This document shows, in pieces, positions 11,541 through 23,231 of a stretch of 32,494 nucleotides of DNA (position 1 is its first letter; every line of letters starts with the position of its first letter). Made by a program: the position numbers and the translations under genes. Location of the stretch: assembly GCA_003427395.1 (NCBI GenBank), contig BFEA01000759.1:263728-296221 (forward strand), given 5' to 3'. The notes beneath the pieces are model-generated. The model was given only the letters and a program-made list of their open reading frames with translations. It made no database searches and was not told where the DNA came from. The DNA is from Chara braunii (Eukaryota > Streptophyta > Charophyceae > Charales > Characeae).

Positions 11541-11801
11541 TGAATTTCATGATTGCTAAACCGCCAGTTCTTCCAAGCCTCTTTCGCCCAATGAATATTT
11601 TTGCTGTGCGCCAATTCCTACAGGGCTCGTGCGGCCCACAATTTGCCTGGTGACCGCCAGCCTTTGCCATCCAGTAGACCCAACAAACGGTTTCGCACCA
11701 GGTTAACCGGCACATCATAAAAAAGGACCTGAGAAACGGACTGGTGGTCCAGAGCGTCACCACATGCCACACAAGATGGGGGAAAACGAGCGCATCTCAC
11801 C
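11541..11801 (-). other. Unassigned sequence, possible coding relic
   Basis: No gene is identified. On the minus strand a short open stretch contains CVACGDALDH and KLWAARAL followed by a stop, then WAKEAWKNWR in the same frame. The Cys pair and Trp-rich tail are reminiscent of retroelement C-termini, but this is too little to assign. The hAT element is inserted in this sequence. Confidence 0.25.
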
Positions 11802-11809
11802 ATGGAGAC

Positions 11810-12378
11810 CAGTGTTGCACACCCCGACCGTCGGTGACCCTTGACTGGTCGGCTGCCGACCCGCCGACCGGTCGGCTGGTCGGCACCTATCGGTCGGGGG
11901 TCGTCGGCACCCCGCAAAAAAAAAANNNNNNNNNNNNNNNNNNNNNNNNNNNNNNNNNNNNNNNNNNNNNNNNNNNNNNNNNNNNNNNNNNNNNNNNNNN
12001 NNNNNNNNNNNNNNNNNNNNNNNNNNNNNNNNNNNNNNNNNNNNNNNNNNNNNNNNNNNNNNNNNNNNNNNNNNNNNNNNNNNNNNNNNNNNNNNNNNNN
12101 NNNNNNNNNNNNNNNNNNNNNNNNNNNNNNNNNNNNNNNNNNNNNNNNNNNNNNNNNNNNNNNNNNNNNNNNNNNNNNNNNNNNNNNNNNNNNNNNNNNN
12201 NNNNNNNNNNNNNNNNNNNNNNNNNNNNNNNNNNNNNNNNNNNNNNNNNNNNNNNNNNNNNNNNNNNNNNNNNNNGTTGTTTTCTAACTGGTTGGCAGAC
12301 CGCCGACCGGTCAGCCCTACTGGTCGGCTGCAATACGGTTGGCGGTCGGGGTCGGCGGTCGGCAGGGATGCAACCATG
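11810..12378. mobile_element. Non-autonomous hAT-type element (contains gap)
   Basis: Left end CAGTGTTGCACACCCC; right end, read inward on the minus strand, CATGGTTGCATCCCTGCC. These form a short imperfect terminal inverted repeat starting CA, as in hAT elements. Both subterminal regions are packed with GTCGG/CCGAC motifs in both orientations (11827-11915 and 12295-12365), which resemble transposase-binding subterminal repeats and can fold. No transposase is visible. The true length depends on the 350-N gap, which probably exists because this sequence is GC-rich and self-complementary. Confidence 0.8.
11926..12275. other. Assembly gap (350 N)
   Basis: An unbroken run of N, preceded by ten A and followed by GTTGTTTTC. 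It lies wholly inside the hAT element. Confidence 0.99.
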
Positions 12379-12504
12379 ATGGAGACGGATAATATTCATC
12401 CATCATTATTAATCGTAATAAATGCAACTTGCCAACTTCTGGGGGCAGATGCACTCATTTTCGTTTCGTCTTGTTTGCCGTGTGCCGACGCCCAACATCT
12501 TTAA

Positions 12505-12648
12505 TTATAAAGAGGCGGCAGCGATTATGTGAAGGAGATGAGGCTGGAGAAAGGAGGGAGATGAGAGTGGATCTTATTATAAAGAGGAGGTGGCAATTAT
12601 GTAAAGGAGATAAGGCTGGAGAAAAGAGGGAGATGAGCGTGGATCTTA
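12505..12648 (+). repeat. 72-bp tandem duplication
   Basis: Units 12505-12576 and 12577-12648 share TTATAAAGAGG, ATTATGT(G/A)AAGGAGAT, AGGCTGGAGAAA and GTGGATCTTATT, with several substitutions. Confidence 0.92.
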
Positions 12649-13382
12649 TTGAGTAGTGATGAATGGCATCATCTCAAATCTGAGTCTTGTATCTTGAAAA
12701 TTCGCAACCCATTCTAATCTGTGTTTTTTCGTTTTTGTTTTTTTCAGCGTCCTACCCCTTGTGGGACCCCCTCCCACCCTTCCTCTTGTCAATTTCCTCG
12801 GCGCACCCCTACTCCCCCAGTCCTACCTTAGTGTCTGCCACTCCGGACAATCTCTACCATAATTGTCCCCGAACTTACTAGTCTGGCCTCCCCAATGCAT
12901 AGATCTATTGTACACACCTTAGGCATCGCAGGCAGTGTCTAATGGCCACCCTTGGCCATGGTCTAACCTATGACACCCCCTGAGATCCTCAGGTACACCA
13001 ACCTAGCACAGCTATGATCGATTGTTCCACGTATGTGTTTCATCAATACGACCTAGAGGTTCTAGCCTTTCATCAGTAGCTGCACGACCACCATCTGGCC
13101 CCCTACCTATAACCGTTCACTGCCTCGCTCTAGTCGCTGTTTTGCTATTGTTCTGATTACGACCCTAGAGGGTCTAGCCTATCATCAGTAGATGTATGGC
13201 CACCATTCGCCCCTCTACATTAATCGTCCACTAGACCCCTCGTAGTTCCTCGTGGTTGTATTGTTATTAGTCGTACATCATCTGGAGGTATCCTTTTCTC
13301 TGTCATTAGTAGGAAGTTAGGAACAAATAGCAAAGACCAAAATAAACCAACCATCCGTCCCCCTTGGTCATCAACTAGACCC
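12649..13382. other. Non-coding stretch left of the LINE
   Basis: No gene was seen. It contains a pair of related units of about 112 bp (listed separately) and ends CAACTAGACC directly at the LINE poly(A). The motif CAACTAGACCC recurs at 25144 and 25175 beyond the LINE. Confidence 0.5.
13047..13270 (+). repeat. Two diverged units of about 112 bp
   Basis: TACGACC(C)TAGAGG(T/G)TCTAGCC, CATCAGTAG, then CCACCAT and CCCC(C/T)TAC occur at 13047-13120 and again 112 bases later. A third related piece (CATCAGCAGGTACATGGCC, ACCATCTGC) occurs at 25234-25270, on the other side of the LINE. Confidence 0.75.
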
Positions 13383-13404
13383 TTTTTTTTTTTTTTTTTT
13401 TTTT
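13383..13404 (-). other. LINE poly(A) tail (T22 on plus strand)
   Basis: Twenty-two T on the plus strand, i.e. a poly(A) at the 3' end of the minus-strand LINE, marking its left boundary. Confidence 0.85.
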
Positions 13405-13850
13405 CAAAAGGGCCCAGTGCCCAAGGCTTATATTACTTATGAATATGTTGAGGCCGGGGTCCTCACAGTCTACCCGGAGTGACAAAATCAGAACACTTGC
13501 TGAGAACCGGGCTCAGCGTCCCTCATGTGAGAAAAAGATGAACATACTGATGATGTAGAAGTGTCTGATGGGGGTTTATTTTGAGCCTCTTCACCCCTAG
13601 TCGAGCGCCAGAAATAACTATTACATCTAGCCCTGTTCAAACCTCCATATATCCACTACAGATTAGTTATGGAAGACCAGTCTGTAATCTCTACTCTTTT
13701 TCTCCCTTTCCATGCTACCTCAGTTACCTTATTGTACTGTTTCACTATTTAGATTCACAGATCTACTTCTATCCACAACAACTCCTTTGAATCAGTCTTC
13801 AAAACTCTGCCAGAGAACTTGACTGCTCACTCAGAATGCCAAGCCAGAAC
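13405..13850 (-). other. LINE 3' UTR
   Basis: About 450 bp between the ORF2 terminal TGA (13851-13853) and the poly(A). No reading frame or recognised structure. Confidence 0.7.
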
Positions 13851-16800
13851 TCAATCACAACCATACCAACTTATGGGGACCAGAGTTAAAGAGGAGGGGG
13901 GGAAGGGGTCTGGGAAATCTGATAAAGGGCGAAGGGGGATTGATGGATCAATGTTCGTCCAATCCTGAAAAACCAGTTTGTAGTCCTTTTGCTGTTCCAT
14001 CTTCTGTCCTCCTTTTAACACTTCCTTGACCCCATTTTCTCTAATCCTTCCAATCTTTCCTCCTTGAGGCCCCCCTAGCCATGCGCCACTGTAAAGTTGG
14101 ATTTGATGCTGGATTTCTTTTTCATTTGTTAGGAACTTGATTTTTTCCTTGACTTTATTCCATTGGACTATGATAACTGTCTGGATTTGCAGCTTGATNC
14201 CTTCAGNNAGTTCTNGGCCNTCCNGCCTGNCGNCTTCCATTTCGNAAGTACAANGACGANTCCAGAGGGCCCAAAGGATGGCTCTTCTGCTGGTTTTAAA
14301 TAAATTATTGGAAAAGTCATCTTTCTGGGCCTGTGTCCAGGTCTCACATAATAGAGCCTTCCAATCCCATGGCCAATTCAGGGGGGTTTCTAAGGTACTC
14401 CAAATCCTGTCCCACCAGCACCATAGCCAAAGAGCACCCGGACATTGAAGAAAGATATGTTCTATGGTTTCAGGGATATTTCTGCAAGGGAATACAGAGG
14501 AGCATGATTTGCACCAAGGGAAAGCAAGTCATTTTTCTTCCAGCGAAGTTCTATCAATCAGCCAATCGTTTGTTGGGAGGCACCGGTGGTCAATTTGCCA
14601 TTGCAGTGAGGCGATTTTAGTAGGTCTGGATTTTATGGTTTTGAACCACTTGATGTGCCTAAGGTTTTCTTTACTCACATTCAAATGTTTCATCCATCTG
14701 GCTTCTACTCGGTCTCTCAACTCCAATCTAGGCCTCAGCATTCTGTAAGTAGATTTGACCGATAGGGAGTGGATTTTTCGAGTACATTTTTTTTGGCCTC
14801 TAGTAGGGACTGACAATGACCAATAAATAGGATCCAGTGGTAGTTTATTAATCGCACACGATGGCTTGAAAGCAATCCAATGGTCTTTATGTTTCAGCAC
14901 TCTAATCCTGAAAACCTGATTCACATCCATCCATATAGTTTCTTTGGTATGGGTTTCTTTTATTTTGTTACCCTGATTAATATGAAATAATGTAAGTAGG
15001 ACTGATCCNCTTCCGTTTGTCATTACAATATTTCCTATTTGTTGTGGGTTCTCTTGGATTCCGACCCAATCACTCTCTTTTAGTTGGGGACCTTTCCTGA
15101 GTATCCTCATCCAATCAATCGGAATGGCCTCTATAATATTGTCGAGTGCACCTGTTATTCCTCTGCAATACTTTAAGGTAGGTAATAGGTCGACAAGAGA
15201 ATGCCAGTCCGATGTTTCTGGGTTCCATATGTCTCCAATCTTTAATACCCCATGTTTTACCCATCCCTTCTAAGGGGACGCCATGCAGTGGAACATCCTT
15301 CCTTGTGGGTCTGTGATCCACCGGTTATTGAAAAGGGGTTGTTGACAGACTTCTTCCCATCTTGTTGTGGGGATTTTGTCTGGTAGGGGCAATTTACGCC
15401 ATGTCTTGAGGAGGTCTGTCCAAAAAGGATCGTTTTTTATGTCTATATGTGTGGCCTGGCGATGGGATTTCACTGGATGGTCCTGAGGTTGCACTTTGCT
15501 TCTGGGAATGGACCAATATCGATTTTCCAGCCATATCAGTGGGTCAGTCCCGCTTGGTACTTCTGGGGTGAGTCTCGAGATCTGTTCTTCTGCTAGAGGT
15601 GACCATGGAGTCTCCAGGTTGAAGAGCAAACGTTTAATCCATTGAATTGATAGTGCCATTGTTTGAGTGGTGGGATCTATTATTCCAAGGCCCCCTTTTG
15701 TTTTGGGTTGAATCACTGTCTGCCAGGCTACTCTACTTATTACATTCTTATTTTCGTGATTACCTCTCCAGAGGTAGGTTGAGATTTGCTTTTGTAGAGG
15801 CTTGAGCGTTATTTTGTCAAGTGCCCATATCGCAAACTTGTACCATGGTGAGGCTAGAATGACATTATTTATCACCAGCGAACGCCCTATGATGGAGGTC
15901 CGTTTGTCCTTCCATAATTCCAATTTGGCTAGAGCTGCTTTACTTATTCTTTCATTATTCCCTGTTGGTTTACCCTCTGGAGAGAGCGAGATCCCCAACA
16001 CTCTGATTGGGGTTGATGCTTGTACCCAGTTAATCTTTGGGGATTCTGGAGGTCTCACCCCTTGGTGATGTATCCACCAACCTTGTGTCTTTGTACCCCA
16101 ATTGATTCTCATATCTGAGAGGGAGCAAAATTTATCCATTAGTCTCTTGACTTCTGTTAAATTCTCCTAGGTAGCGTCAATCATCAATGAGAGGTCATCT
16201 GCAATCAGGGAGCATATGGGTATAGCTTTTTCTGGTATATAACTTACTTGTATCCGTTTAATGTCTTTGTTTGTTCTTAGATTTGCAGCCAGAGCTTCCA
16301 TTATGATAACAAAAAGGAAGGGGGCAACTGGATCTCCCTGTCTTACTGAGCGTTCCAAATTGATAGCAGGGGCCAAATTGCTATTTATCATAACTCTAGT
16401 TGTGGCATTTGAATGGAGAATCTCAATCCATTTCCTGAAGTTAGAGCCAAAGTTTAACTTCTGTAGGCATTTATCCAAAAAAAAACAGTCAACATGATCG
16501 TAGGCCTTTTCAAAATCTATGAAGATGAAGGCTGCATTGTGTTTGGATTGCCTAGAGAGTTTAATATCATTTACGAGTAATATGTTATCTTGGATATTCC
16601 TCCCTTCTATAAAACCAGTTTGAGTGGGGTGTATAATATCAAAAATGACTTTGCTCATTCGATTCGTTAAGGCTTTCGCTGCCATCTTATATACTACCGT
16701 GAGAAGGGTGATTGGTCTATAATTACGGATATTTGCTTTATCTCCTTTTTTGTATAGTAGAGTGAGTACCCCTTGTCCCACTATTTTCCCCATAGAGCCC

Positions 16801-18451
16801 ATCGTCCATACTATTTGGTAGAATTTCATCAGATCTTGTACCAAGAAGCCCCACATGACTTCCCAAAATTCTTTCGGCAAGCTGTCGATCCCAGGGTTTT
16901 TTTCTTCTTCCATCATCATCAGGGTTGTCCAGATTTCCTCTTTTGTGAGGGGGTTCTCAAGCATCTCTTTTTGTTGATCAGTTAGGGACTTAGTTAGTGG
17001 CTCTAGGAAACTTTCTACCTCTCTGTTCCTTTGTTGTTTCGACTATTTACATTCTGATGTAAAGAGGGATTTATAGAAGTATCCTGCTATTTTCGTACAT
17101 CCTGCTGTTGATGTGACCAGAGGATGGTGATTATCTTGAGGATCGTAAAAAACTTCAATAGTGGTACGACCAGTGTTTGCCCTTGCTGTTGCGAAAAATC
17201 TGGCGTCCATGACGCCTTCCGTGTTATGACCTTTTATTTTTCCTTTGATTCTGATTCCTTGCCATCGATGTTCCATAAATTTTAGAAGTTTGGATTCTAG
17301 GTCAACAATTTTTTGGGTAATCTCGGTTCTATTTTCCTGTGACGAGTCCTCTTCTTGTTTTTGAAGTTGCTGTAATTGCTTTTGAGTGTCAATTTCCTCA
17401 AGATTTTTTTGCATAGCCAGCATCCTTGAATATTCATTGTATTTACGGCCCAAAAACATTAGGTCGTTGTTGAACCAACGTATATCATCATTTATTAGTT
17501 CCTTTTGTTCTCTCCAAAAGGACCAAACATCCTGTAAATATACTATGAATCTGTCTATGTTCAACAGTGATGTATTTAGTTTATAGAAGCCTCTGCCCTG
17601 GTCTGTTTTTTTCCTAAAGGAGAGTAGGACTGCAGTCATAGCATGATCGAGACCTGGGTGGGCGCTACGAGGAAAGATCTCTTTTGTTTGCAAGGCCCCG
17701 ACTAGTTCTTCACATATGAGAATAAGATCTATGCGTGACTTTAAGGCTTTCATTGTTTGACTTTTCCTGAAGCATGTATAGGTTCGTTTTATAGGAAAAA
17801 TACGTCTATATGGTCAAAAAGTTTGAAGGACTGACACATGCCTTCTATTATTTCCTCATCCTTCTCAATGTATGATGGACATGGAGAAGGAATCTGCCAT
17901 CTATCCAATTGCCTGTTTGGGGCTGCATTGAAATCCCCTGCCATCACTACTGGGATGCCCACTGGAAGACGGTCCATTAGTGAATCAAAAAAACGACTTT
18001 TTTCATTCACTTCATTTGGGGCATATACACAAAGTATTGTCACCACTTCGATCTCCAGCATAGCTAAGAGGAATACCCATCTTCCCTCCTCTTTGTCAAC
18101 TTTCCAATAGAGGGGGTCGATTTTTGAATCTGCGGGAAGCCATATTTCGACTCCTGCGCTTCCTGGTCTAGGGGCGTGTGCCCTGAATGCTTGATGGGGC
18201 CAGATCTGTCTATGTATGTAATGATGTTCTGCAGTGTCCATGAGGTGCGTTTCTTGTATACAAATGGCGTCTGGCCATTCTTTACCTCCCACTCCTCTCA
18301 TTTGTTCATAGATTGCCTGCCGTTTTTGTTGTTTGGCAGAAGCTAATCCATTCACATTGAGTGACCGAAGGTCAAGATCTGACGTTCTTTTCAGGAGTTT
18401 CCAGTCCTTATTCTTGTTGTAAAGCACCTCTATCACACTTGTGTTATCCAT
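13851..18451 (-). pseudogene. LINE ORF2: endonuclease - reverse transcriptase - zinc knuckle
   Basis: About 1533 codons. The APE-type endonuclease starts at 18451 (LRSLNVNGL, CIQETHL, MAGDFNAAPN); a frameshift in the A-run at 17796-17800 moves it to the next frame, where SRIDLI and LDHAMT complete the domain. From there one frame runs to TGA 13851-13853, interrupted by TAG at 17043-17045, 16167-16169 and 15270-15272 and TGA at 14529-14531. RT motifs are NYRPITLL, GFIEGRNIQDNILL, FIDFEKAYDHVD, RQGDPVAPFLF and the catalytic IADD, all intact. The C-terminal Cys/His region (SCSSVFPC, ETIEHIFLQC, about 14440-14500) is a zf-RVT type knuckle. It nicks target DNA and copies the LINE RNA. Ns cluster at 14199-14270. 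Confidence 0.92.
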
Positions 18452-18495
18452 TTAAATTTTATGTTTGTTCCTGTGTTGATTGAAAACGCAGAGAC

Positions 18496-21400
18496 TCACA
18501 GGGTCAGCCAGTGACCTGAGTCCAGCTTACCTCCTTGTTCCAGCAGTGATTTGTCGTTCTTTAGGAGGCGGGAAAGCAGGATTGTGACACCAACATCAGT
18601 CCTGTAGTCACCTGCTTTTATCTTCAGTTGCTGAAGCTATGCCTGTGAATCTTTTGTGAACCAGCGCAAATTAATTGTTCTTGTGTGATCATATCTGAGG
18701 AATACATCTCTGGCAGAAATCCTGTGAGGTTCCGCTGAGAGGATAAGCACCGCCGCTCCGCCAGGAGGGAGCTGTGCTTGAATAATTTTGGCTATTTCCG
18801 CTTTAAACCTGGCTTCCTCTGAAATTTTGCCCACCTGAGAAGAGAGCACGGTCGCTGACGTTCCGTGCACTGTGACGTCACCATGGGCTAGTCCCGGGGG
18901 CTCAGACAGACCAACCTCCCAGATACCCTCTTTCAATCGCACTGGGAGGATGAGAATCCCTGATTTAGACAGTGGTAGATCTGTGTGACCCCCTGCGACT
19001 AACAGACATACCTTCTGTCTTCTGCTAATTAGTGCCCCCTCGTTTGGCGGTGTTGGCGGTAGCGAAAACTGTTTGTGGATTGTTGGTATCATCTGTTTCT
19101 CTGTATCTTGAGGCCCCCTTTTCTCTTTTGATTCCGGGGACCTGCTAACAATGGTCAGATTGACTGGAACATTTCTTGAACCCCCATTTTCTTCTTCTAG
19201 TTGGTTATCCGGGAGTGAGGAAGGGGGGTCTTTTGAGGATGATATTTTGATTTCATTTTTTCCATTCATTTCTGCTACCTGTGCACCATCCTCTATCAGC
19301 TCTTTCTGCTGTGTCTTGTTTGCTTCATTCGAAGATTGATTTATTAGCAAGAATTTTCGTTTGCCAGTCAGTCCTGAGACCACTTGCTTGAGCTGGTAGA
19401 TTACACTTTTAACTGCGCGACGCGGAGGTTCTTCCTCCTCCGCTGGATTGCACTTTAAGTTCCTTTCCTTTCTCACTTCCATTTCCTCCCCCATGCCCAT
19501 TTCATTTTTCTTTTTGTTTTCGTCGACGAGGTCCATTATGTTCTGGTCAGTTAACTGTGGCTGGTATGTTTGTTCCTCTTGTGAATCCTGGTAGCTCGGG
19601 CCTAGATCGGCTCCTTGTTTGCTGAGAACGCTTTGCAGGGGGACTGCATGCGTTTGAGTTTCAATTTTGGGATCCAAATGGCCTCTCCCATTTTGTACAA
19701 TCGGAATCACTATTCCCAGAGATGTTGTACTATCTTGGGAATGTGTATGTAGATCCATCTGGACTTCTGTACTTTCTTCCAACGTGTTGTCTGTTTGCAA
19801 GGCTGTTTGAAGGGGGGCTACGCTTGCTTGGGACTGCTTTTGTATTTCCGAGTGGGCGCCTGCTTCTATCTTCCCCGTGGTGGCTGTTACACGTGTCCCT
19901 AGATCAGGTACTGACAGTCTGCCTGTGGAGATGGCTTCGACCTCTACTGGAGTTTCAGTTTGCGATGAATCATCACCGGGGGTTGTTATGACCATCTGTC
20001 GAACCAAATCCTGTCCTTCCTGTAATTCTGACTGAGAGTTGGCAGCACTTGTGTCCTTGTACAATGGACTTGGTTGCTGCTGGGTGTTTACCAACATGGT
20101 CTCATTTTCTGTACCTGAGACATTTCTGCCTTTGGGATGTGATTAGCCTGGATCAATCAGAGTTTGAAGTCTTAATATCTGGGTAGCAGGAGATGGCACA
20201 TCTATTGCCAGCTTACTTCCCATGGCAGGCCGTTTTCCAATGTTGTACGCAGACTAGTGTTGTTTTCTAGTAGAGCGACCAGTTGCACGTATATGTTGTC
20301 CCAGACCTCCTCCGAATGGCCTTGGAATTTCATTCTGAGATTCTCCAAGAGCCATTCGGCTACAATTTGGAGGTCTGTCGTTTTCTCCTGCGTGTGTGAA
20401 TGGTCTGGATCTGAGTTGGTGGTTGTTTGTGTGTGTGTGGGGGGGGGGGGGTGCTCGGTCAGGTTCTATCTCCATCGGCTGAGGATCGAAGATTTGCTTT
20501 AGCGGGTCTAAATCCATTGGTACTGGGTCTGGTTCCTTGTCCCAGCAGCCGTTTTGGACTGCGGACATATCAGTCTTACCGCTTACTGCATTGGATCCAG
20601 ACTGTTGATTCTCATTCTGTTAAGCCAGACTTGATGATTGCTGATTATTAGGTTCTTTTTCTTTTCCTTTTCCATCTCCCTCCCCCTCCTCATTTCTTAA
20701 TGGTGCAAAGCGATTACCCGTTGGAATATAAGCAGCTGCGTTTGGTCCAAATCGCGACCCATTCCATTTCTTCTTTGTAAGATCATTATTCTTTGTCCCA
20801 CTCCCCTCTCCTCCTATCTTGTCAACAGGAGGGGGGGGGGGGGGGGGGGGGGGGGCTGGTTTTTTGATGGGCTGCTGTGTCCGGGGGGTTCTTCCAGAAT
20901 GTTGTTGCAGTGGGGGCTTCCAATCTGTAGGCGGTCTTGATGATCGTCTGGGATCACCCCTTCCTTCCCACCTCCAGCCACTTGGTTAGCCTCCTGGTGC
21001 CGTTTCTTCCACATACACCCATCCCTCGTGGCCTGGTGCACTGGGGATCCATTTGTTGGCACAAAGTGGGTCTCTCTTCAGTGTCGCTTCCTTACCTGTT
21101 GTCTGCTGAGGTTGCTGGGGGAAGGCCAGCTCAGTACAAAGGTGGCCATAAGCTCTGCATTTATAACACCAGGGCCTGAACTTGTGCGCTGTATGAATCT
21201 GATACAGCCTACCCCCCATTTTGAGAGGGATGATGTCGTCCAGGGAGAGGGGTTGGTCCTTGGGAAGATCCAACACCATCATCACGTAGTTGTCCTTCTT
21301 TGCCACGTACGTCGATAACGGATCTATAAAGTCGACTATCTTGTACTGTTGTTCGAAGTCGTGAATGAAGGCGGCCTGAACCTCCACTGGGATGTGTCTG

Positions 21401-22464
21401 AGTTCTACTCAATAGTGGTCTTTCATAAATTGATCCCTTTTTTCCTCGGGACCAATCTTTTTTGGTAGCCATGGGTAGATGCGGACATCGGATTGGTCCC
21501 ATTGCAGCTTCTTCCATCCGTCCATCTTGTGTTTGTCTTGATCAAACAGACTTAAAATTGTGAAGACGGTGGTTGACAATGGCTGGATCAAAAAAAATTC
21601 TTGAACTGCTTCGGGGCCATCTTTTATCATCTGTAATTTTTTGCAGATCCATTTAATTTTATCGTTTACAGATCTGTTTGCGCAGTTATCATAGAAAATC
21701 CAGTTACTAGCGTGTTTTGTATAGACCGCGTCTCTCTGTGCCAGTTTGTCTGCAGGGTATGATTTCATGAGCACTTTTCTTCCCCCCTGATCCACTACTT
21801 TCTGCTTTGAAGGTTGGAGGAAAAGTGTGAGGAAATAAGCTCTCGCAGAGGAGAGGTTTCTCAATGGAACTTGAAGTTCCTCCGCTGGCAGACTGGTGTC
21901 AGTGACTGGAGCCCTCATAATTGTCAGAGATTTGCTTTCCAGTGTTTCCCTGACTTTCTGAGCCCATGATGGTTTTGATGGGTTCTTTGAGACTGTGGGG
22001 GATTGAGATGATTGGTGCACTTGAGAGACTTGAGCTGACGACCTGGCCTCCTCTATTACTCTTTCCTCTTCNGTTAAGACACCTTCGTCCCCTTCACTCA
22101 TTATCANGTCCAGAGCTGGGGGGATAGCCCCTTGTTGTTCCAATNCAGATTGNTTTTTTNANGTTAAAGATCCGTNTGTCTGAGTGGCCTGTCCCTGTGG
22201 AGAAGAGAGAGATTTGAGTGGATCAGTACCCTGTATTTGTACATTCCTTTCGACCAGTTTGTTTTGAGAGGGATCAATGTGCATGGCTGCCGATGTGCCC
22301 TCTCCCAACAGCTCTTCGTTTGCTTTCTGTTTGGTAGTAACAATACTGAGTGGACGGGCGTAGGGGCTGGGCCCTAATTGTCTGAACATGCTGTGGCGCA
22401 TTGCGCCCTGATAGAAAAGTAGGGAACCAGCCCCCTTGCCCTTGGCATATCCGAGTTTCATCAT
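18496..22464 (-). pseudogene. LINE ORF1: RNA-binding protein, very long
   Basis: Starts at the ATG pair 22464/22461 and stays in one frame for about 1322 codons to TGA 18496-18498. It is broken only by TGA 21409-21411, TAA 20986-20988, TAA 20620-20622, TAG 20254-20256, TAA 20143-20145 and TAG 18637-18639. The N-terminal third (about residues 210-390) resembles the DUF4283-type domain of plant LINE ORF1. It is followed by CYKCRAYGHLCTEL, a zinc knuckle lacking the normally spaced last Cys. Then come a polyproline tract (25 C, 20831-20855), a Gln/Ser/Glu-rich low-complexity stretch, and a C-terminal part with LPPGGAAVLILSAEP of unknown function. It probably coats the LINE RNA. ORF2 begins 44 bases after its stop. 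Confidence 0.75.
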
Positions 22465-22544
22465 TGCGGTTGTCCCCTTTCCCCTCCCCTCCTCCCTTTC
22501 CCCCTCTCCCCCTCCCTTCCCCCTTCTTTTTTTTTTTTTTTTTT
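22465..22544 (-). other. LINE 5' leader and adjoining poly(T)
   Basis: A pyrimidine-only stretch on the plus strand (G/A-rich on the LINE strand) up to 22526, then T18 at 22527-22544. Whether the T18 belongs to the LINE or is the poly(A) of a neighbouring minus-strand retro-sequence is not decided. Confidence 0.5.
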
Positions 22545-23231
22545 GATTGAGATGCAGTGAGGGGAAGTGGGGTAGACAGAAATGGGGAAGCTATGGGAAG
22601 GTGGAGAGGGAGAGAGGATGGATGTGAATTGGAGTAATGTTTANGGTGTTAGACGTGAGTGTATGGGAGGGAGGGAGGAGGGAAGGTTAGCGGATTGGAA
22701 AGGATGTGAGGGAGATGAGACTGTTTGATGAGGGGTAGATGAATGGATATGACTGAGTGTGATTGGGAAGATAGAACTGGTGAAGGGGGGGGGATGTGAG
22801 GGGGAGATAAAGCAGATGGCATGGATGTAAGTGAAGGAGGGGGGGGAGGAGGGATGATTGGCAGAATGGGGTCGGAGTGGAAGGTATGTGAGGGGGATGA
22901 GACTGGTTGATGAGGGAGCAAATTTTATAGATGAATGAGTGTGCCTGAGTGTGGGTGAAAGGCTGCGACTAATGGAGGAAGGGATGTGAGGGGGATATGA
23001 GACAGTTTGATGAGAGGGCGGGTTTTGTGGATGAAAAAATACGAAAGGGTATGACAGGGTGTGAATGCGTGGATGCGAATGGAGGGGGAGGTGTTGGGCT
23101 TNGTACTGGGTGATTTGGGTTAAGAGTGTTGGAGGGAGAAATTGGTAGAACCTTGGCAGTTTAAATGTTACTAGTTACTATGTTACAAGTTTCTGACTAT
23201 GTCTCTTAATTGATTTGATGACTTTGATGGA
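22545..23231 (+). repeat. G-rich minisatellite, unit about 90-98 bp
   Basis: GGATGTGAGGG(G)GAGATGAGACTG-TTTGATGAGGG and variants recur near 22703, 22793, 22884 and 22982. Runs of 5-10 G are frequent on the plus strand. There is no gene; the open frame on the minus strand is only the low-complexity shadow of this repeat. Confidence 0.75.

Larger units (their letters stand above)
11802..12386. repeat. 8-bp target site duplication ATGGAGAC
   Basis: ATGGAGAC occurs at 11802-11809 and again at 12379-12386, exactly flanking the terminal inverted repeats. Eight bases is the target duplication length of hAT transposons. Confidence 0.88.
13383..22526 (-). mobile_element. LINE (L1-like non-LTR retrotransposon), near full length
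   Basis: It is read on the minus strand: G-rich 5' UTR, ORF1 (22464-18496), ORF2 (18451-13851), 3' UTR, poly(A) of 22. The APE endonuclease, RT, zinc-knuckle order is that of plant L1-type elements. At about 9.1 kb it is long because ORF1 is long. Ten internal stops and one frameshift inactivate it, yet the overall frame is largely kept. The 5' end is approximate, and I found no target site duplication matching the sequence before the poly(A) (ATCAACTAGACC). Confidence 0.88.

Noticed and set aside
11744-12399. Long frames across the N gap
   Set aside because: They exist only because Ns contain no stops.
20254-21517. Frames overlapping LINE ORF1 in other phases as separate proteins
   Set aside because: Once stops are allowed, ORF1 is continuous in a single frame here, including through the C25 tract, so these are shadows.
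22649-22921. Pro/Ser-rich minus-strand frame as a small protein
   Set aside because: It is the translation of the G-rich minisatellite and has no other coding sign.
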